Shown: positions 13,301-23,931, counted from the stretch's first letter. The stretch is DNA of 64,000 nucleotides from Arabidopsis thaliana (GCF_000001735.4 NC_003076.8:26725835-26789834); one strand, 5' to 3'. Numbers and translations are program-made. The notes: generated by a model not told the origin, from the sequence alone.

Positions 13301-13659
13301 CCCCAACGAAGAGGAGGCGTGGAGAGCTCAAAGGACAAACGAGAAGCCATTTCAGACTGAAGCTTGGTCTGAATCCGATCAGTATCAGCCAAAACGGCTT
13401 CGGTATACTTCTCCTCTTGCTCCATATAGATATCCATATGCCTCATCGCCACTTTATCTTCCAGCTTAGACATCCAACTGTATGGATCCTCCCACGTCGC
13501 GTCGTGGAAGGTGAAACTCTGCGGCTTCTTCGGCGGTTTTGGTAATGCTGGTGGTGGTGGAGGAGGCGGTGGAGACTTCGGAGGCTTGTAACAGCGACAT
13601 TGTTGTCGCCGGAAACGGCAATTATGACGGGAAAAGGTCCGAGAGAGATTGCTCAACAT
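10375..13659 (-). CDS. Prolyl-oligopeptidase/oligopeptidase B-like protein (S9A)
   Basis: Eleven exons give 792 residues: 13659-13295, 13138-12960, 12883-12661, 12581-12440, 12354-12154, 12063-11932, 11845-11717, 11636-11215, 11126-10910, 10823-10633 and 10552-10375 (recalled as At5g66960). The N-terminus is Arg-rich and almost free of acidic residues (MLSNLSRTFSRHNCRFRRQQ), as in mitochondrial or plastid transit peptides, followed by a polyproline run. A seven-bladed beta-propeller region and a C-terminal alpha/beta-hydrolase domain follow. The nucleophile motif GYSAGG is present (Ser about 647). The oligopeptidase B segments that carry the catalytic Asp (before YWEPAKW) and His (GHGG) read FNTRFGVWEAAKW and TTDIVEENRF, so both seem missing. 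It may be a non-catalytic homologue. Confidence 0.9.
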
Positions 13660-14044
13660 TGCCTCCGGTTGGTTATTTGGGGGTTTACAGGGTTTTTGCG
13701 TCTCAGGAAATTTTTGTCATTAAGCTTACAAAATCGGACCCTTCTGAATCAAAGAGAGGCTTTTGTCTTACACAAAAATTCAGATCATTCTGTATTATAC
13801 AAAAAACAAAGAAAATTCAGATCATTTTATATAAATTTGGATACAAAAAAACTATTTAGATTTAGCATGAACATTGAAAAACATTCGACAGTACCAAAAA
13901 CTAGACGTATAGTGCATGCAGTACTTGTCTTCCGATCATATCCATACAAGCCAAATTAACACATAGTTATACAAAATTATTTGTTTTAAACATAAGTATA
14001 TGATATAAATACGTTGGAAGGCATATGAGGCATAATTTGTAACC
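13660..14044. other. Spacer, promoter side of the oligopeptidase-like gene
   Basis: About 385 bases of AT-rich sequence separate this gene's start from the SRP54 relic exons. It should contain the oligopeptidase-like promoter. No separate gene is visible. Confidence 0.5.
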
Positions 14045-14516
14045 TCAGACGTTGGAAAAGCGCAATCTGTACGGTATATGATAATCATTGCGAATCCTCT
14101 CCTTAAGCTCCATCTCCGTATCCCTCTTGACCTTCGTCTTGAACGCTTTCATCATTTGCACAACTTGTTTCACATCTACTTTTGATGCCTCAGCTATCTC
14201 CATCATCCGTTTTGATCAATAAACCATGCATAAACATGCCATAACTTATTATTACCTTCATCTGTCATGGACTCCATTATTGTCGTGTGCAGCCTAATCT
14301 TCTCGTCGTCTACCTTTGAAGAAGTACAAGGACCAAGGCGGGAAAGCAACTACAATGAATTTGGTAGAAAGTTACGATGTCTTGTATTCGCTATAGTAAG
14401 TAAACAAGAGTTTATTGAGAGATGATACTATACATGTTTCTCCAATCCTAATCGTCGCTTATAATAACGATACATTATTCTCAAAGTATATGCATATGGC
14501 TTATCCCATGGGTTTC
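14045..14516 (-). pseudogene. SRP54 M-domain-like exon remnants
   Basis: Three blocks on the minus strand resemble consecutive pieces of the SRP54 M domain. Block 14516 to about 14435 reads TLRIMYRYYKRRLG, like the family's FTLRIMYEQF segment. Block about 14350-14256 includes TTIMESMTDE, like MTIMDSMTNEE, and ends at a GT donor. Block about 14210-14045 reads MMEIAEASKVDVKQVVQMMK, like IMRIARGSG-x-VREVMEML, then a stop. Straight joining of the upstream gene to the first block by the visible splice sites is out of frame, so I read this as decayed or alternatively spliced material. It points to a once fuller SRP54 gene that lost most of its GTPase domain. Confidence 0.6.
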
Positions 14517-14610
14517 CTGCACAAAAGGTGGACCAATCATGAGTGTCCATACTCATCAATAACGAGAAACCAAAGCAAACAAGGCTAAGACATGAAGGAA
14601 TTTTGCTTAC

Positions 14611-15291
14611 TCAAGAGACTCCTGACAAAAGCTTCAGCTTGAAATACTCAATATATATATACCTTGCGTAAACTGGAACCTCATCTTTGGCAGCCTTGTT
14701 GAGACGGACAAAAGCATCGAACTTGAAAGTATCAGCACACACTAAAGCTGGTCTGAATCCCTTCTTCCGGTGGTAACGAGCATACTTGGCACACGTTTTG
14801 GTCTTGTCAACACCTACACTCATATTTCATAAATACGTTTTCTCAAACATGTTTACTAAGAAAAACAAAAAACAGAGAATGACTAACCGACCTCGTAATC
14901 CGATGAACATGACTATGCTAGGTTCAAGCTTTCCCCGAATGAGTGCAGATTTTCCCGGATCTAGCTTACTAGAGAGCTCCTGTAACATCATCTGAAGCGG
15001 TGGTTCCGAGTTAGTTAAAATCAACTAAGGAGATTAGGGACATAATTACAAAGAAACAATCGTCACCATGTAGATTAGGGCACCCTTCTTCTTGGGCGCC
15101 TTAGGCAGATTGATAATTTCCAGACTTTTCGTCTCAATCTCATCCACGGCCAATCTAGGAATATCGGCGTCAAGCAAAGCGCATGTGATCTCGTTCAAGC
15201 AACTCTTCAGTTTCGTGCAGTCCATGTTGCTTGTTTTATTCATCTCTTCAAAAGACCGGCCTATCCGACCCCTCACTTCCTCCAACGCCAT
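14611..15291 (-). CDS. Truncated SRP54-like protein (NG-domain fragment)
   Basis: Exons 15291-15067, 14991-14892 and 14813-14611 join to 175 residues (recalled as At5g66970). The N-terminal helical N domain is recognisable (CLNEITCALLDADIP; compare CLNEITRALLQSDV in SRP54), followed by KLDPGKSA, VMFIGLRG and KKGFRPALVCADTF, the start of the GTPase domain. The P-loop G-x-x-G-x-G-K-T reads GLRGVDKT, losing its third glycine. The protein then ends, whereas SRP54 runs to about 480-500 residues. The last exon reads through a possible donor at 14662. SRP54 normally binds signal peptides and 7S RNA at the ribosome; this product lacks the residues to do so. It is either a pseudogene or a small repurposed protein. 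Confidence 0.75.
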
Positions 15292-15728
15292 CCAGAAAAT
15301 TAGAGATTCGGTCGCGATTTACAGGTTAGGGCTTTGGTTTTGCTCGGATACATAAATACGTCTTGCCGGGACTGCCCCAGGTTTGGCTGTTTAATAAGTT
15401 GTAAAAATCACAAGTTTTACAGTTTACACCCATAATAGTAATAATAACAATAAATTAGGGGAGCGAAAGCAAAATTCCTGAAATTTGTTTTTCCTTTCTG
15501 CCCAAACAAAAAAAAAAGGTTTTATTCCTTTATTTTTTCCAACCTTGTCAGACTTTAGAACATCACATAACAGACGACAAAAAAAAAAAAAAAAAAGAAC
15601 ATCACATAACAGCTGTTCCTCTCATCTCTCTTATAAGGTCCTCTGCTTCTGAGATCTTCGTTGCTTCTTTGCCTTCTGGTTTAGTTTAAAATCAATCACT
15701 ACCAAAAGCCCTAATCACAGAAGAAATC
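15292..15728. other. 437-bp shared divergent promoter region
   Basis: The SRP54-like gene starts to the left and the B3 gene to the right, so this short stretch should hold both promoters. It contains a 19-base oligo-A run at about 15578-15597 and a repeated AGAACATCACATAACAG on both sides of it (about 15556-15573 and 15597-15613). A telo-box-like AAAGCCCTAA is near 15706. Confidence 0.5.
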
Positions 15729-16992
15729 ATGGTTGATCTCAGTAAAGACTTACAATTTTTCAAGGTCTTTCTCCCTGAATTCGGTTCTCACGAACTGGTA
15801 TACTTGTTTTATATCTCATCAGTTTATTCTTATAATATCAAAATATATTCCATGCGGAGATTAATTTACAAAAATAAATCTGCAGGTGATTCCTCCTGCA
15901 TTCATCGATATGTTAGAGAAACCATTACCTAAAGAAGCGTTCTTAGTCGATGAGATTGGACGGTTATGGTGTGTAGAGACTAAAACAGAAGATACAGAAG
16001 AAAGATTCTGTGTTTTCTTCACAAAAGGTTGGCAAAGTTTCGCAAACGATCAATCTCTTGAATTTGGAGACTTCCTTGTCTTCAGCTACGACGGCGATTC
16101 CAGATTCTCCGTTACGATTTTCGCTAATGACGGATGTAAAAAAGATGTTGGTGTCGTCTCAACCACGGATAGATCTAGGGTTTCTCTTGATGAGGAAGAA
16201 CCGGATGATATTTTTACTAAACCGGATCGTATGAGAGATTGTGATTGTGGCCAGAGCATTAACCGGAAACGGAAACGCGATTCGGTTAATGAAGACCCTC
16301 ACGTACTGGTTGATGATAAACCGGAGTATGTTTCAACTTACAAAACCAAACCGGAGCATAGTGAAAAGACTCAGAGAACAGTTAACCGGGCTGGAGGTAA
16401 TTATTAACATGTTTTTTTTTGGTTTAATTTACATTATTGCGTTTTTTAACTCTTTTTTTCATTCGGTGTTACCTAGATACTTGTGACATATCATGGTTTC
16501 CAGAGAAGAAACACAATGGATTTGAAGAATCGGTTTACAAACCCAAGCATCCGCATTTTGTTAGGAATATCACAAGAGGTTCACTTCAGAAATTGGTGAG
16601 CTTAAAGAACCTTTTTTTTTATATAAATCTGTATTAACTCATAATAATGGTTGTTTACATAATATCAATTTCTATGTGTTTGCTAGGAATTACCGTTAAC
16701 TTTTCTGAGATCGAACGGGATTGAATTGGAGGAAGATATTGAGCTTTGTGATGAAAGTGGAAAGAAGTGGCCTTTGAAGATTCTGAATCACGACAGAGGA
16801 TTCAAGTTCTCGCATGAATCATGGTTGTGTTTCTGTAAAAGCCATGAGATGATACTGACCAATAAGTGTCTATTTGAGTTTATTGTCCCAAGTAATGGGA
16901 GATGCAGTGAGATTCTAGTTCGTATTGTCAGTGGGAGATTGCCTACCACTATGACCAAAAATAATTACCAAGTTATTGATATGCAACCTTAA
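15729..16992 (+). CDS. B3-domain (REM-type) transcription factor
   Basis: Four exons (15729-15797, 15886-16396, 16477-16595, 16687-16992) encode 334 residues, recalled as At5g66980. The first B3 domain spans about residues 8-105: FKVFLPEF, VIPPAFIDML, then GWQSFAND and LEFGDFLVFSYDG. An acidic and basic linker with NRKRKR as a likely nuclear signal follows. A second B3-like domain covers about 215-330 (PHFVRNITRGSLQKL, LPLTFLRSNG, GRLP). Two B3 domains in a protein of this size is typical of the REM subfamily, whose members are nuclear and often expressed in reproductive meristems. The specific target is unknown. The gene is divergent from the SRP54-like locus. Confidence 0.9.
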
Positions 16993-17577
16993 AATAAGTA
17001 AACAAATATATGTTATGTTTCGCTTCTATTGTGAATTTTGTATATATCATTTGACTATTCCGTTTCTACATTGTTTATGTGTCATACCGTTTAATTTATC
17101 AGAAAATTTAATTAGAGAATAGAAGTCAGTAGTTGTAATATTAAAAATCAACATGATGGATTGAAAAAAACAACAACAACATGATTATGTTAATTGTCGT
17201 TATGTCTCGTTACGCAAGCAATGACAAAGATAAAGCAGTCCATTAAAGGGATTAAGAATGCACTAATCGCATGAGAATTGCACGTAGGAGAGCACATAGT
17301 TTGTGTCCCTTTCTTATAAACTAATGAAATGCCAAATCAGCCACCAGTTTTCACAGAACCAACGGGACAAGAGCCCACGTAATATCTATTATTCTTCCCT
17401 TAAAAGATGTTTTTTTAATGTAACAAGTTGCAATTATATGAATGCGAAGTCTCACCAATCCATTAATATATATAAATACACACGAGTGTGTGTTGTTTAC
17501 TACACAATTTCTTCTTCGTTCCATTAACAACAACAACAAAAAATCGGAAAGCTTTCTAATTTTCTTTCTCTACTACA
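16993..17577. other. Spacer and promoter of the small peptide gene
   Basis: This holds the 3' UTR of the B3 gene and the promoter of the next gene. A TATATATAAATA-type TATA box lies about 110 bases before the next ATG. No other gene is seen. Confidence 0.5.
17467..17476 (+). promoter_or_regulatory. TATA box of the 83-residue protein gene
   Basis: A TATATATAAA run sits about 105 bases upstream of ATG 17578. That spacing fits a TATA box with a leader of roughly 75 bases. Confidence 0.5.
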
Positions 17578-17829
17578 ATGGAATTTGCGACTTCGAAAGG
17601 AGAGGAGATTTTGAAAGATGAGCAAGTGTCCAAGCAGCTACACCTGATATCGTCTGAAACGCAAACGCAAACGCTGAACAAAAAAGCCGTTCTAAACCGC
17701 ATCCGCAACCACAAATGTATTCACAAAATCAAGAGTCTTCTTCACACCACCGCGGCTAACAACGGAGCCACCGTCGACGCTGATTATTATCGGTGGATTG
17801 ATAGCGGCGATGTCTTTTCTTGTCCGTGA
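17578..17829 (+). CDS. Small plant protein of unknown function (83 aa)
   Basis: One exon encodes 83 residues beginning MEFATSKGEEILKDEQ and ending YYRWIDSGDVFSCP. It is charged, with no signal peptide or membrane segment. The central part is basic (NRIRNHKCIHKIKSLLH) and could be an amphipathic helix. I recall it as At5g66985, a gene listed among transcripts induced by low oxygen; that is memory, not something the sequence shows. A good TATA box, sensible spacing and plant-like codon use support a real gene. No domain family is recognised. Confidence 0.72.
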   Translation: MEFATSKGEEILKDEQVSKQLHLISSETQTQTLNKKAVLNRIRNHKCIHKIKSLLHTTAANNGATVDADYYRWIDSGDVFSCP

Positions 17830-18422
17830 CAGAGATTTTGACACGTGTATGTCACGTGTGTTTGTGATTCTCTCTTTTCTCTAGTATTCAAGTTCAAGTT
17901 GTGCTATATGTAATCCTAGTGAGTAGTGATTGTAGTTTTCGATGTTCATGATGAATTGAATCATTGATGAGTTCACCGCAGATCTTTACTGGTTTCATTG
18001 TTGGGATGCGGTAATGGATAAATTGGGCCATGACTGATTATTGTTTTGATTGGGCTTTCTCAAATATTAATAAAAGCCCAACAAGTAGAATGGTTTTTAG
18101 CGCAATAATACATTGCAGCTAAATCGAATCAAATACAGTATACTGTATAACACTGCTTGGAGAGCGTAATCAATCAGCTTCAAAGTCCAAACCAAAACTA
18201 AAAAAGGATTCATTCAACAATAAAACCAACAAGGCAAAAAACAAAAACCAAAATAAAAACTGGAATGGATCCAAGTTTCATGAGAATTAGATCATTATCA
18301 AAAGAGACTAGCTAGTACAAGACGTAACTCCATCACTCTTATCTTCGTCTTACACGACTCATATAGTACCAACTTAATTAAGTCACAAAAGGTTAGATAT
18401 CTCTAGAGACGAGCTCCTGATC
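17830..18422. other. Convergent 3' spacer before RKD3
   Basis: About 590 bases hold the 3' ends of two convergent genes. The motif GGGCTTT / AAAGCCC occurs twice in inverted orientation near 18050-18080, and could fold as a weak hairpin. No gene is seen. Confidence 0.45.
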
Positions 18423-19528
18423 TCATGAAGAAGATGAGAAGAGCCTTCTCCGTTTGTATTTAGCCTTGAAGCAAGCCTGTCTTAACCTCTTAGTCTTATC
18501 CCCAAATTCCAAATCGGGAACTTCCTCAATCATCTTCTTCTCCATCTCCAAAAGCTCCAAAGCGTTCCTCAGCTTACTCTTGGGCGTTCTCCCCTTCGTG
18601 TTCCCTAACAAGTCCTTTCAAAGAAGACCATCACATATATAAGTGTTGTAACCCCAAAATGTATAGGCAATTTGATTGTAAATGTCTGTTGACGAACGTA
18701 CCTTGAGATTAGCAATTAGAGCGTTTAGGCTCGTGAGCTTACGGTGAGGCCAACGAGGAATACCTAACTCACGACATCTTTTCTTCAAGAGGGTTACACC
18801 AATGTTAAGCTCCTTGGCTGCTTTAGTTATCGGCATGTAGAAGTACTGCTTCATCATTTCCCTTGACATATTATTGATGACTCCATCTTCTCTATATCGC
18901 CTCTTCATAATTATCCTCTTCTGGCTTGTTTTCTCTTTCATTGTGTTAACATCTTCATGCAATATTTGCTCCATATTTGGATCTCCCATGGTATTAGTTC
19001 TTGAAATTTCATCAAGGTTTGGTTCGACCTGGTTATTGTAGTTACCATTATTCTCGTTCCACCATCCACTCGATATATCTGCTACATAATATAAGATTAG
19101 ATTTACAATCCAAGCTTGCATATATGTGTGTGTATATCTACATACATTTATGTAAATATATATACCTAGAGAGAAAGTACTAGAGATAGCTTCAAGATCA
19201 AGTGAAGCCAGAAACGTATGATCAGCCGCAAAGGTAGTAGATATATGATTAACAATGCTGTCTTGGAGAGAAAACCAATTTTGGGTTTGAAAATCCTTAA
19301 AAGGGTCAATGAAAGAGCTGCAAAAACTCAAGACAACCAAAAAAAGCATTTGAGATTCAACGCAGGGAAATCATTTTTTTGTTTGACCAAACAGTAGAAA
19401 CATAGTGACTTATACCTGTGAGGATCGACGAAAAGTGATTGATCGAGAAACGAGAATATGTCTTCTTGAAGGAATGATTCATAGTTGTTGGCCTCTAACC
19501 AGGTCATTAGAGGTCTTTGATCAGCCAT
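18423..19528 (-). CDS. RKD3: RWP-RK transcription factor RKD3
   Basis: Four exons (19528-19416, 19317-19166, 19081-18702, 18614-18423) encode 278 residues, recognised as RKD3 (At5g66990). The RWP-RK domain lies in exon 3: [20 protein letters not shown], then [17 protein letters not shown], the hallmark RWPxRK motif. A short Leu-rich coiled segment follows ([14 protein letters not shown]), ending in a basic [12 protein letters not shown] tail. RKD proteins are nuclear regulators of egg-cell and gametophyte identity in this family. RKD3's own targets are not evident. A TATA run lies upstream at 19598-19612. Confidence 0.92.
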
Positions 19529-19597
19529 TTCGATTGAAAGTGGATATAGATAGATTGTAACGTTCGTTAGTCTTAAAACAAGGAAAATGAATCGTGT

Positions 19598-19612
19598 GTA
19601 TATATATATATA
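19598..19612 (-). promoter_or_regulatory. TATA run of RKD3
   Basis: On the minus strand this reads TTATATATATATATA, 70-85 bases before the RKD3 ATG. Position and sequence suit a TATA box. Confidence 0.5.
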
Positions 19613-20842
19613 AACAACTTAACGTACATGCATAGATAGAGAAAGTACATGATAAGTGGGAAGTGGGTATTTAGTTCTCCGAGATGATGAGCCGTCAAAA
19701 TCATTATATGTTTTCTGTAAGTTACGAGAGAGATAGTAAGTAGAAATTAATGATTAGTGTTGATTATTTTGGTTAATAGGGATAATTCGTTTATTAAAAG
19801 CTAGTAATATCTTCTAATAATAGGCCCTAAGTTTGTAAACGTTCAAAAATTTCATAGGCCCGCCCCATCCCATCACATGCTATGCGCGTTCATATATCGT
19901 TGCTTGTTGTCATCTTTCAAAATCTTCTCTTTTTTCAAAAATAATCATGAAAATCTCTTTTCTCTTTAAGGACGTATATTTGCGTGAGTATATATGTATT
20001 TGACGAATAAATATTGACTTATATTTCCATAAACAAAAATCGGTGGAAAAAAGTGGTGTGTTACATGCAAGTTCAACACGATATATAGCTGGTAAACTCA
20101 AATTATACAATCTAAATATCAAATGGTAAATTCAAAATATATATTAACTCAATTTCGTTAGAGGTTAATACAGCCAATATTCAAGACAATGATCTTCTGG
20201 CATAATCATTTCATTTAGATGTCATATCATATTACCAGAACACTTTACGATTCAAAAATATTGTATTAAACCAATTTACCAAAAAACAAAATGTATTAAC
20301 GAAATGTTTATAGTCCATCTCTTTCGTAAATGTTGATTTTTTTTAATAATTCTCTCACACATATTAAAGACATTTAATATTTATGTTAAATATTAATACT
20401 CATTTTTATTTTCCCAACAATAATGTATGCAGCATTTTCTACGCTAAAGCAGTCTCAATAATTATAAACATCTATTAATTCAATTTATTCATATATCTTC
20501 CATTCATATTTTTGAACTTCATTTAATTGACCATAATTAATAGTCTAATACTCCCACACCAAAATGGATTATATATTCAGACTTTCAGAGTATATATAGC
20601 ACAGAGAATAAAAATAAAATAATAAAAAAAAATAAAAAATAATATCTTATTATAAAATAAAATATAAATAAATAATATATTTTATCTTCATATAACAATA
20701 AAATACTTTAAAACTTATAAAAATAAATCTTAATGAAAGCGTAAAGAGTAATATCTCCCTCTATAATAAATAATTTAGTTTTCAATAGTAAATATAACAT
20801 TTCCACCTCGCCGTGTATGATCACCGACCATGTCCTTCTCAG
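19613..20842. other. AT-rich spacer between RKD3 and ERF122
   Basis: Very AT-rich, notably 20600-20720. I could identify no gene or clear transposon here. Confidence 0.5.
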
Positions 20843-21355
20843 TCATCTCCACCGCCGTTTAATTCCTTCTCCGTTTGTTTTACCACGTCTTGCTCGATAC
20901 TCAGCCGCCGCATCATTGTAAGATTGTGCCGCCATCTCCGCCGTAAGAAACGTTCCAAGCCACCTCCTTGATTTCGATCTCGGATCCCATATCTCCGCCG
21001 CCCATTTACCCGATGGTTTTTTCCTTACTCCTTTGTATTTCTTCTCCTTCTTTACCTCTCGGTGCGGCCGTTGTAATGTGCAGCCGTAGCAACCGGCGAC
21101 GCCACAGAGAGGACAAGGGCCAGCGTCTGGAGGCGGAACGCTTGTGATGATCAAGTTTGATGATGACGCGTCGTCAGCTCCGGAGTTAGATATCACTTGT
21201 CGCAGAGCAGAGACCATGATCTCGTGCTCTTGATCTCTTGTCAAGTACGAAGAAGAAGGGTGTGGTGCAACAAGTGTGAAATTTTCGTTTTGATCATTAA
21301 ATAGAACATTTTCTGAATTATCCATTTTGGTGGGATTAGACTGACAACTATTCAT
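20843..21355 (-). CDS. ERF122: AP2/ERF transcription factor ERF122
   Basis: An intronless frame ends TGA 20843-20845. Possible starts are ATG 21397, 21355 and 21325. A TATA box at 21401-21407 makes 21397 too close to the promoter, so I use 21355 (170 residues); 21325 (MDNSENV) matches the start of the tandem paralogue and is equally possible. A conserved [19 protein letters not shown] helix is followed by a Cys motif [12 protein letters not shown] (C-x2-C-x4-C-x2-C, the group X signature), then the AP2/ERF domain [20 protein letters not shown] through RRWLGTF. I recall it as ERF122 (At5g67000, group Xb-L). Several DNA-contacting residues known from AtERF1 differ. Confidence 0.88.
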   Translation of the reverse strand: MNSCQSNPTKMDNSENVLFNDQNENFTLVAPHPSSSYLTRDQEHEIMVSALRQVISNSGADDASSSNLIITSVPPPDAGPCPLCGVAGCYGCTLQRPHREVKKEKKYKGVRKKPSGKWAAEIWDPRSKSRRWLGTFLTAEMAAQSYNDAAAEYRARRGKTNGEGIKRRWR

Positions 21356-21400
21356 TTTTTCCTGCAAATGGTGTGAAGAACAAAAGGGAGTGAGCATGGT

Positions 21401-21407
21401 TTTTATA
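21401..21407 (-). promoter_or_regulatory. TATA box of ERF122
   Basis: The minus strand reads CTATAAAA here. With a start of transcription about 30 bases downstream, the first in-transcript ATG is 21355, which guides the start choice. Confidence 0.5.
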
Positions 21408-21412
21408 GCCAA

Positions 21413-22337
21413 TGAATGGAAACATAACTGTGATGCTTTTTTTAGCGTTTATGTGGCCTGACATTTTGCTACCATTCGTCTAAATTATTAGTCACATGAA
21501 TGTGATTATAAAAACGGAAAGGCTACCTTTGTATGTATGCGGAAAAAAATTTACAAAAAGACGATCATACTCGTTTGACCCAAGAAAAAAAAAAGAAAAA
21601 AGGTCAAAATGTTTCGCTCGATCATGTTTAAAAAAAAAAAAAAAATAGTGGAAAACACTTTTTATATTAGTTGATTTAAAAATATTTTGAGTGAATTGCA
21701 GACTATAATGCGAGTTTGAATTTGATAAGATAACGTAATAGTATAACTCTTTAATCAAATTCACTAATTGTTTTGACATGTTCGAATCAAGAAATTAAAA
21801 GCCGCACGTATTTATCAAATTTTGAATTCTATGATATTTAAAAGTTAAATACTGTGTTGTTATTAAATAAAGAAATAATATGTATAATATATAAAAATAT
21901 ATACTATATGGGATTTTTTAAAAAGACGTTAAAAACAAATGTTATATTAATGTTTTGTAAATAAATATCAAAGTTTTTTATAAGATTATATTTGCAATTT
22001 TGCATTACACTTATTTCAATCTTTTATTTTTCATTCGTTCTCAATCACTTAATTATTCTGTCAGTTTCATACAGTATGTAATACACGCCGCGTCATTCTC
22101 TTAAAGGAGCACGTTTCGAATATACATGTGGGTCTCAACGAGACTTTCTCATGCATTATGTAATACACGCGGCCGAGAAGTTGCTTCATGAGCTAAAATC
22201 CTACTGAATTTGATCAATCATATAGTTTCGAGCCGATTATTCAATAGAGAGAATCAAGTAGACTAAAATAAACGCTGACTTCTCATTGCTGTGCACTAAT
22301 GCATATAGTACTCAAGTTTAACTTCCCTACCAAATTG

Positions 22338-22369
<32 letters not shown>

Positions 22370-23223
22370 TTTTCAAATTGATAAATTTACATATATGAAT
22401 GTTTCTTAACAGGCTTAACTTGTATTTTTATATTTATTTGATAATAACTCCATTCTGTAGAAATTTTTTCAGTTTGGAATATTGTCGTTTTAGAAGTTAG
22501 TCAAAGTACATATTTGTTCTGTACTAAAAATTAACCAAAAAAATGGGATAGACCAGAATTCCAATTATCACTTAGTTTTGTATGTATGCACGAGTATATC
22601 TAGTTTTTATATTGAAATACAAGTATTTTACATTTGAGAAACCGTAAATACAAAAACGTTTTAGTAGTAAGCCGTATAAGGATCATCTTCTGCAAATGGT
22701 TCCAAAACTCAGAGAAGAAACTCTTATAGCTTAGAAGGTTTCTCTCTATGTGATTTGGATAGAATATAATCACAGACTATACATGCAACTAGTTTAGATC
22801 CTCGGACTAAATCCAGAAAATTAGTGATCGACTCCATCATCAGAGTTTCTACCTTCTGGTTGAGTATCTGCCTCAATAAAGTGCCATTAAGAAACAGAAC
22901 GAGAATACTCTTCCACAAACAGAGGTAATCATCAACACAAAACAAGCAAAAACAATGATAAAGCACACCACAATGCAAATGTTAAAGGCCACTACAGAGG
23001 AGAAGACTCTCCAATAAAATAGAGGTCTTTTACTCAAAACTTTTTGGGCTCTATCTAACTTTTTTTCCATCAAAACTTTAATTTGAAAACCTCTTATTAA
23101 AAAAAAAACACACGCAAGTGGTTTCTCGTAAAACATATAACCCATCTAGGTAATGTATTAATTTCTCCCAAAACATCTATTTTTCCCCCTATAAAACGAT
23201 ATATAGTTATATAGCTTAATTTC
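21413..23223. other. Spacer between tandem ERF genes
   Basis: About 1.8 kb of AT-rich sequence with a (TA)n microsatellite at 22338-22366. The phrase TATGTAATACACGC occurs twice about 80 bases apart (near 22075 and 22157). No gene identified. Confidence 0.45.
22338..22366. repeat. (TA)n microsatellite
   Basis: About 14 tandem TA units. No link to a gene start is evident. Confidence 0.85.
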
Positions 23224-23782
23224 TCAGTCATCTCCGCCGCCGACTTCTTGGTGAATGCTTCCTTCTCCCTTCTTTGAGCCACGTCTCGCTGATCTTTTTT
23301 CGACAAGCGCAGCCGCTGCCTCATCGTAAGCATCCGCTGCCATCTCTGCCGTCGGAAACGTTCCAAGCCACCTCCTTGTTCTTGTACTCGGATCCCATAT
23401 TTCCGCCGACCATTTTCCTGATAATAACTTAGTAAAGTTATAAACCGATGGAACAAACTCAAAGATGTTGGAACAAAATTTACTTACCTGATGGCTTCTT
23501 CCTCACTCCTTTATGCTTCTTCTCCTGCTTAATCTCTTCATGCTGTGGGAATGCGCACCCGTAGCAACTGGTGACGCCGCAAAGAGGACAAGGGCCAGCG
23601 TCCGAAGGTGGAAGAGCCTCACTTGCAGCAATGTAGTGAGATGATGACGTATCACCTCCAGTGTTGGATATCACTTGTCGCAAAGTAGAAACCATGATAG
23701 CATGTTCTTGGTCTCTTGTCAAGTTAGGAGGTTGTGAAATAGGGGTGAAATTTTTGTTTTGAACATTTTCTGAATAATCCAT
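23224..23782 (-). CDS. ERF121: AP2/ERF transcription factor ERF121
   Basis: Two exons, 23782-23488 and 23417-23224, encode 162 residues; recalled as ERF121 (At5g67010). It is a tandem paralogue of ERF122 in the same orientation. Shared features are the [19 protein letters not shown] helix, the [12 protein letters not shown] cysteine motif, and an AP2/ERF domain ([37 protein letters not shown]). A 70-base intron interrupts the AP2 domain exactly between Gly and Lys of PSGK, while ERF122 has none there. The extreme C-terminus is read in a different frame from the aligned DNA of ERF122. Nuclear transcription factor; targets unknown. Confidence 0.9.
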
Positions 23783-23931
23783 TTTTTTGGTGTCAAACTG
23801 ATAATATGTACTTATTTAGTGAATGCGAAGGATCAAAAGTGTTGTCATGAAGATTTGAAAACAATCTATATAGTAGGAAGGTGAAGCCTACCTGGCAGCC
23901 AATATCTAATATATGTACATGTTGGTCCCAT

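Noticed and set aside
17345-17380. Possible hypoxia-responsive promoter element (AACCAACGGGAC) before the 83-residue protein gene
   Set aside because: It does not match the published consensus cleanly enough to call.
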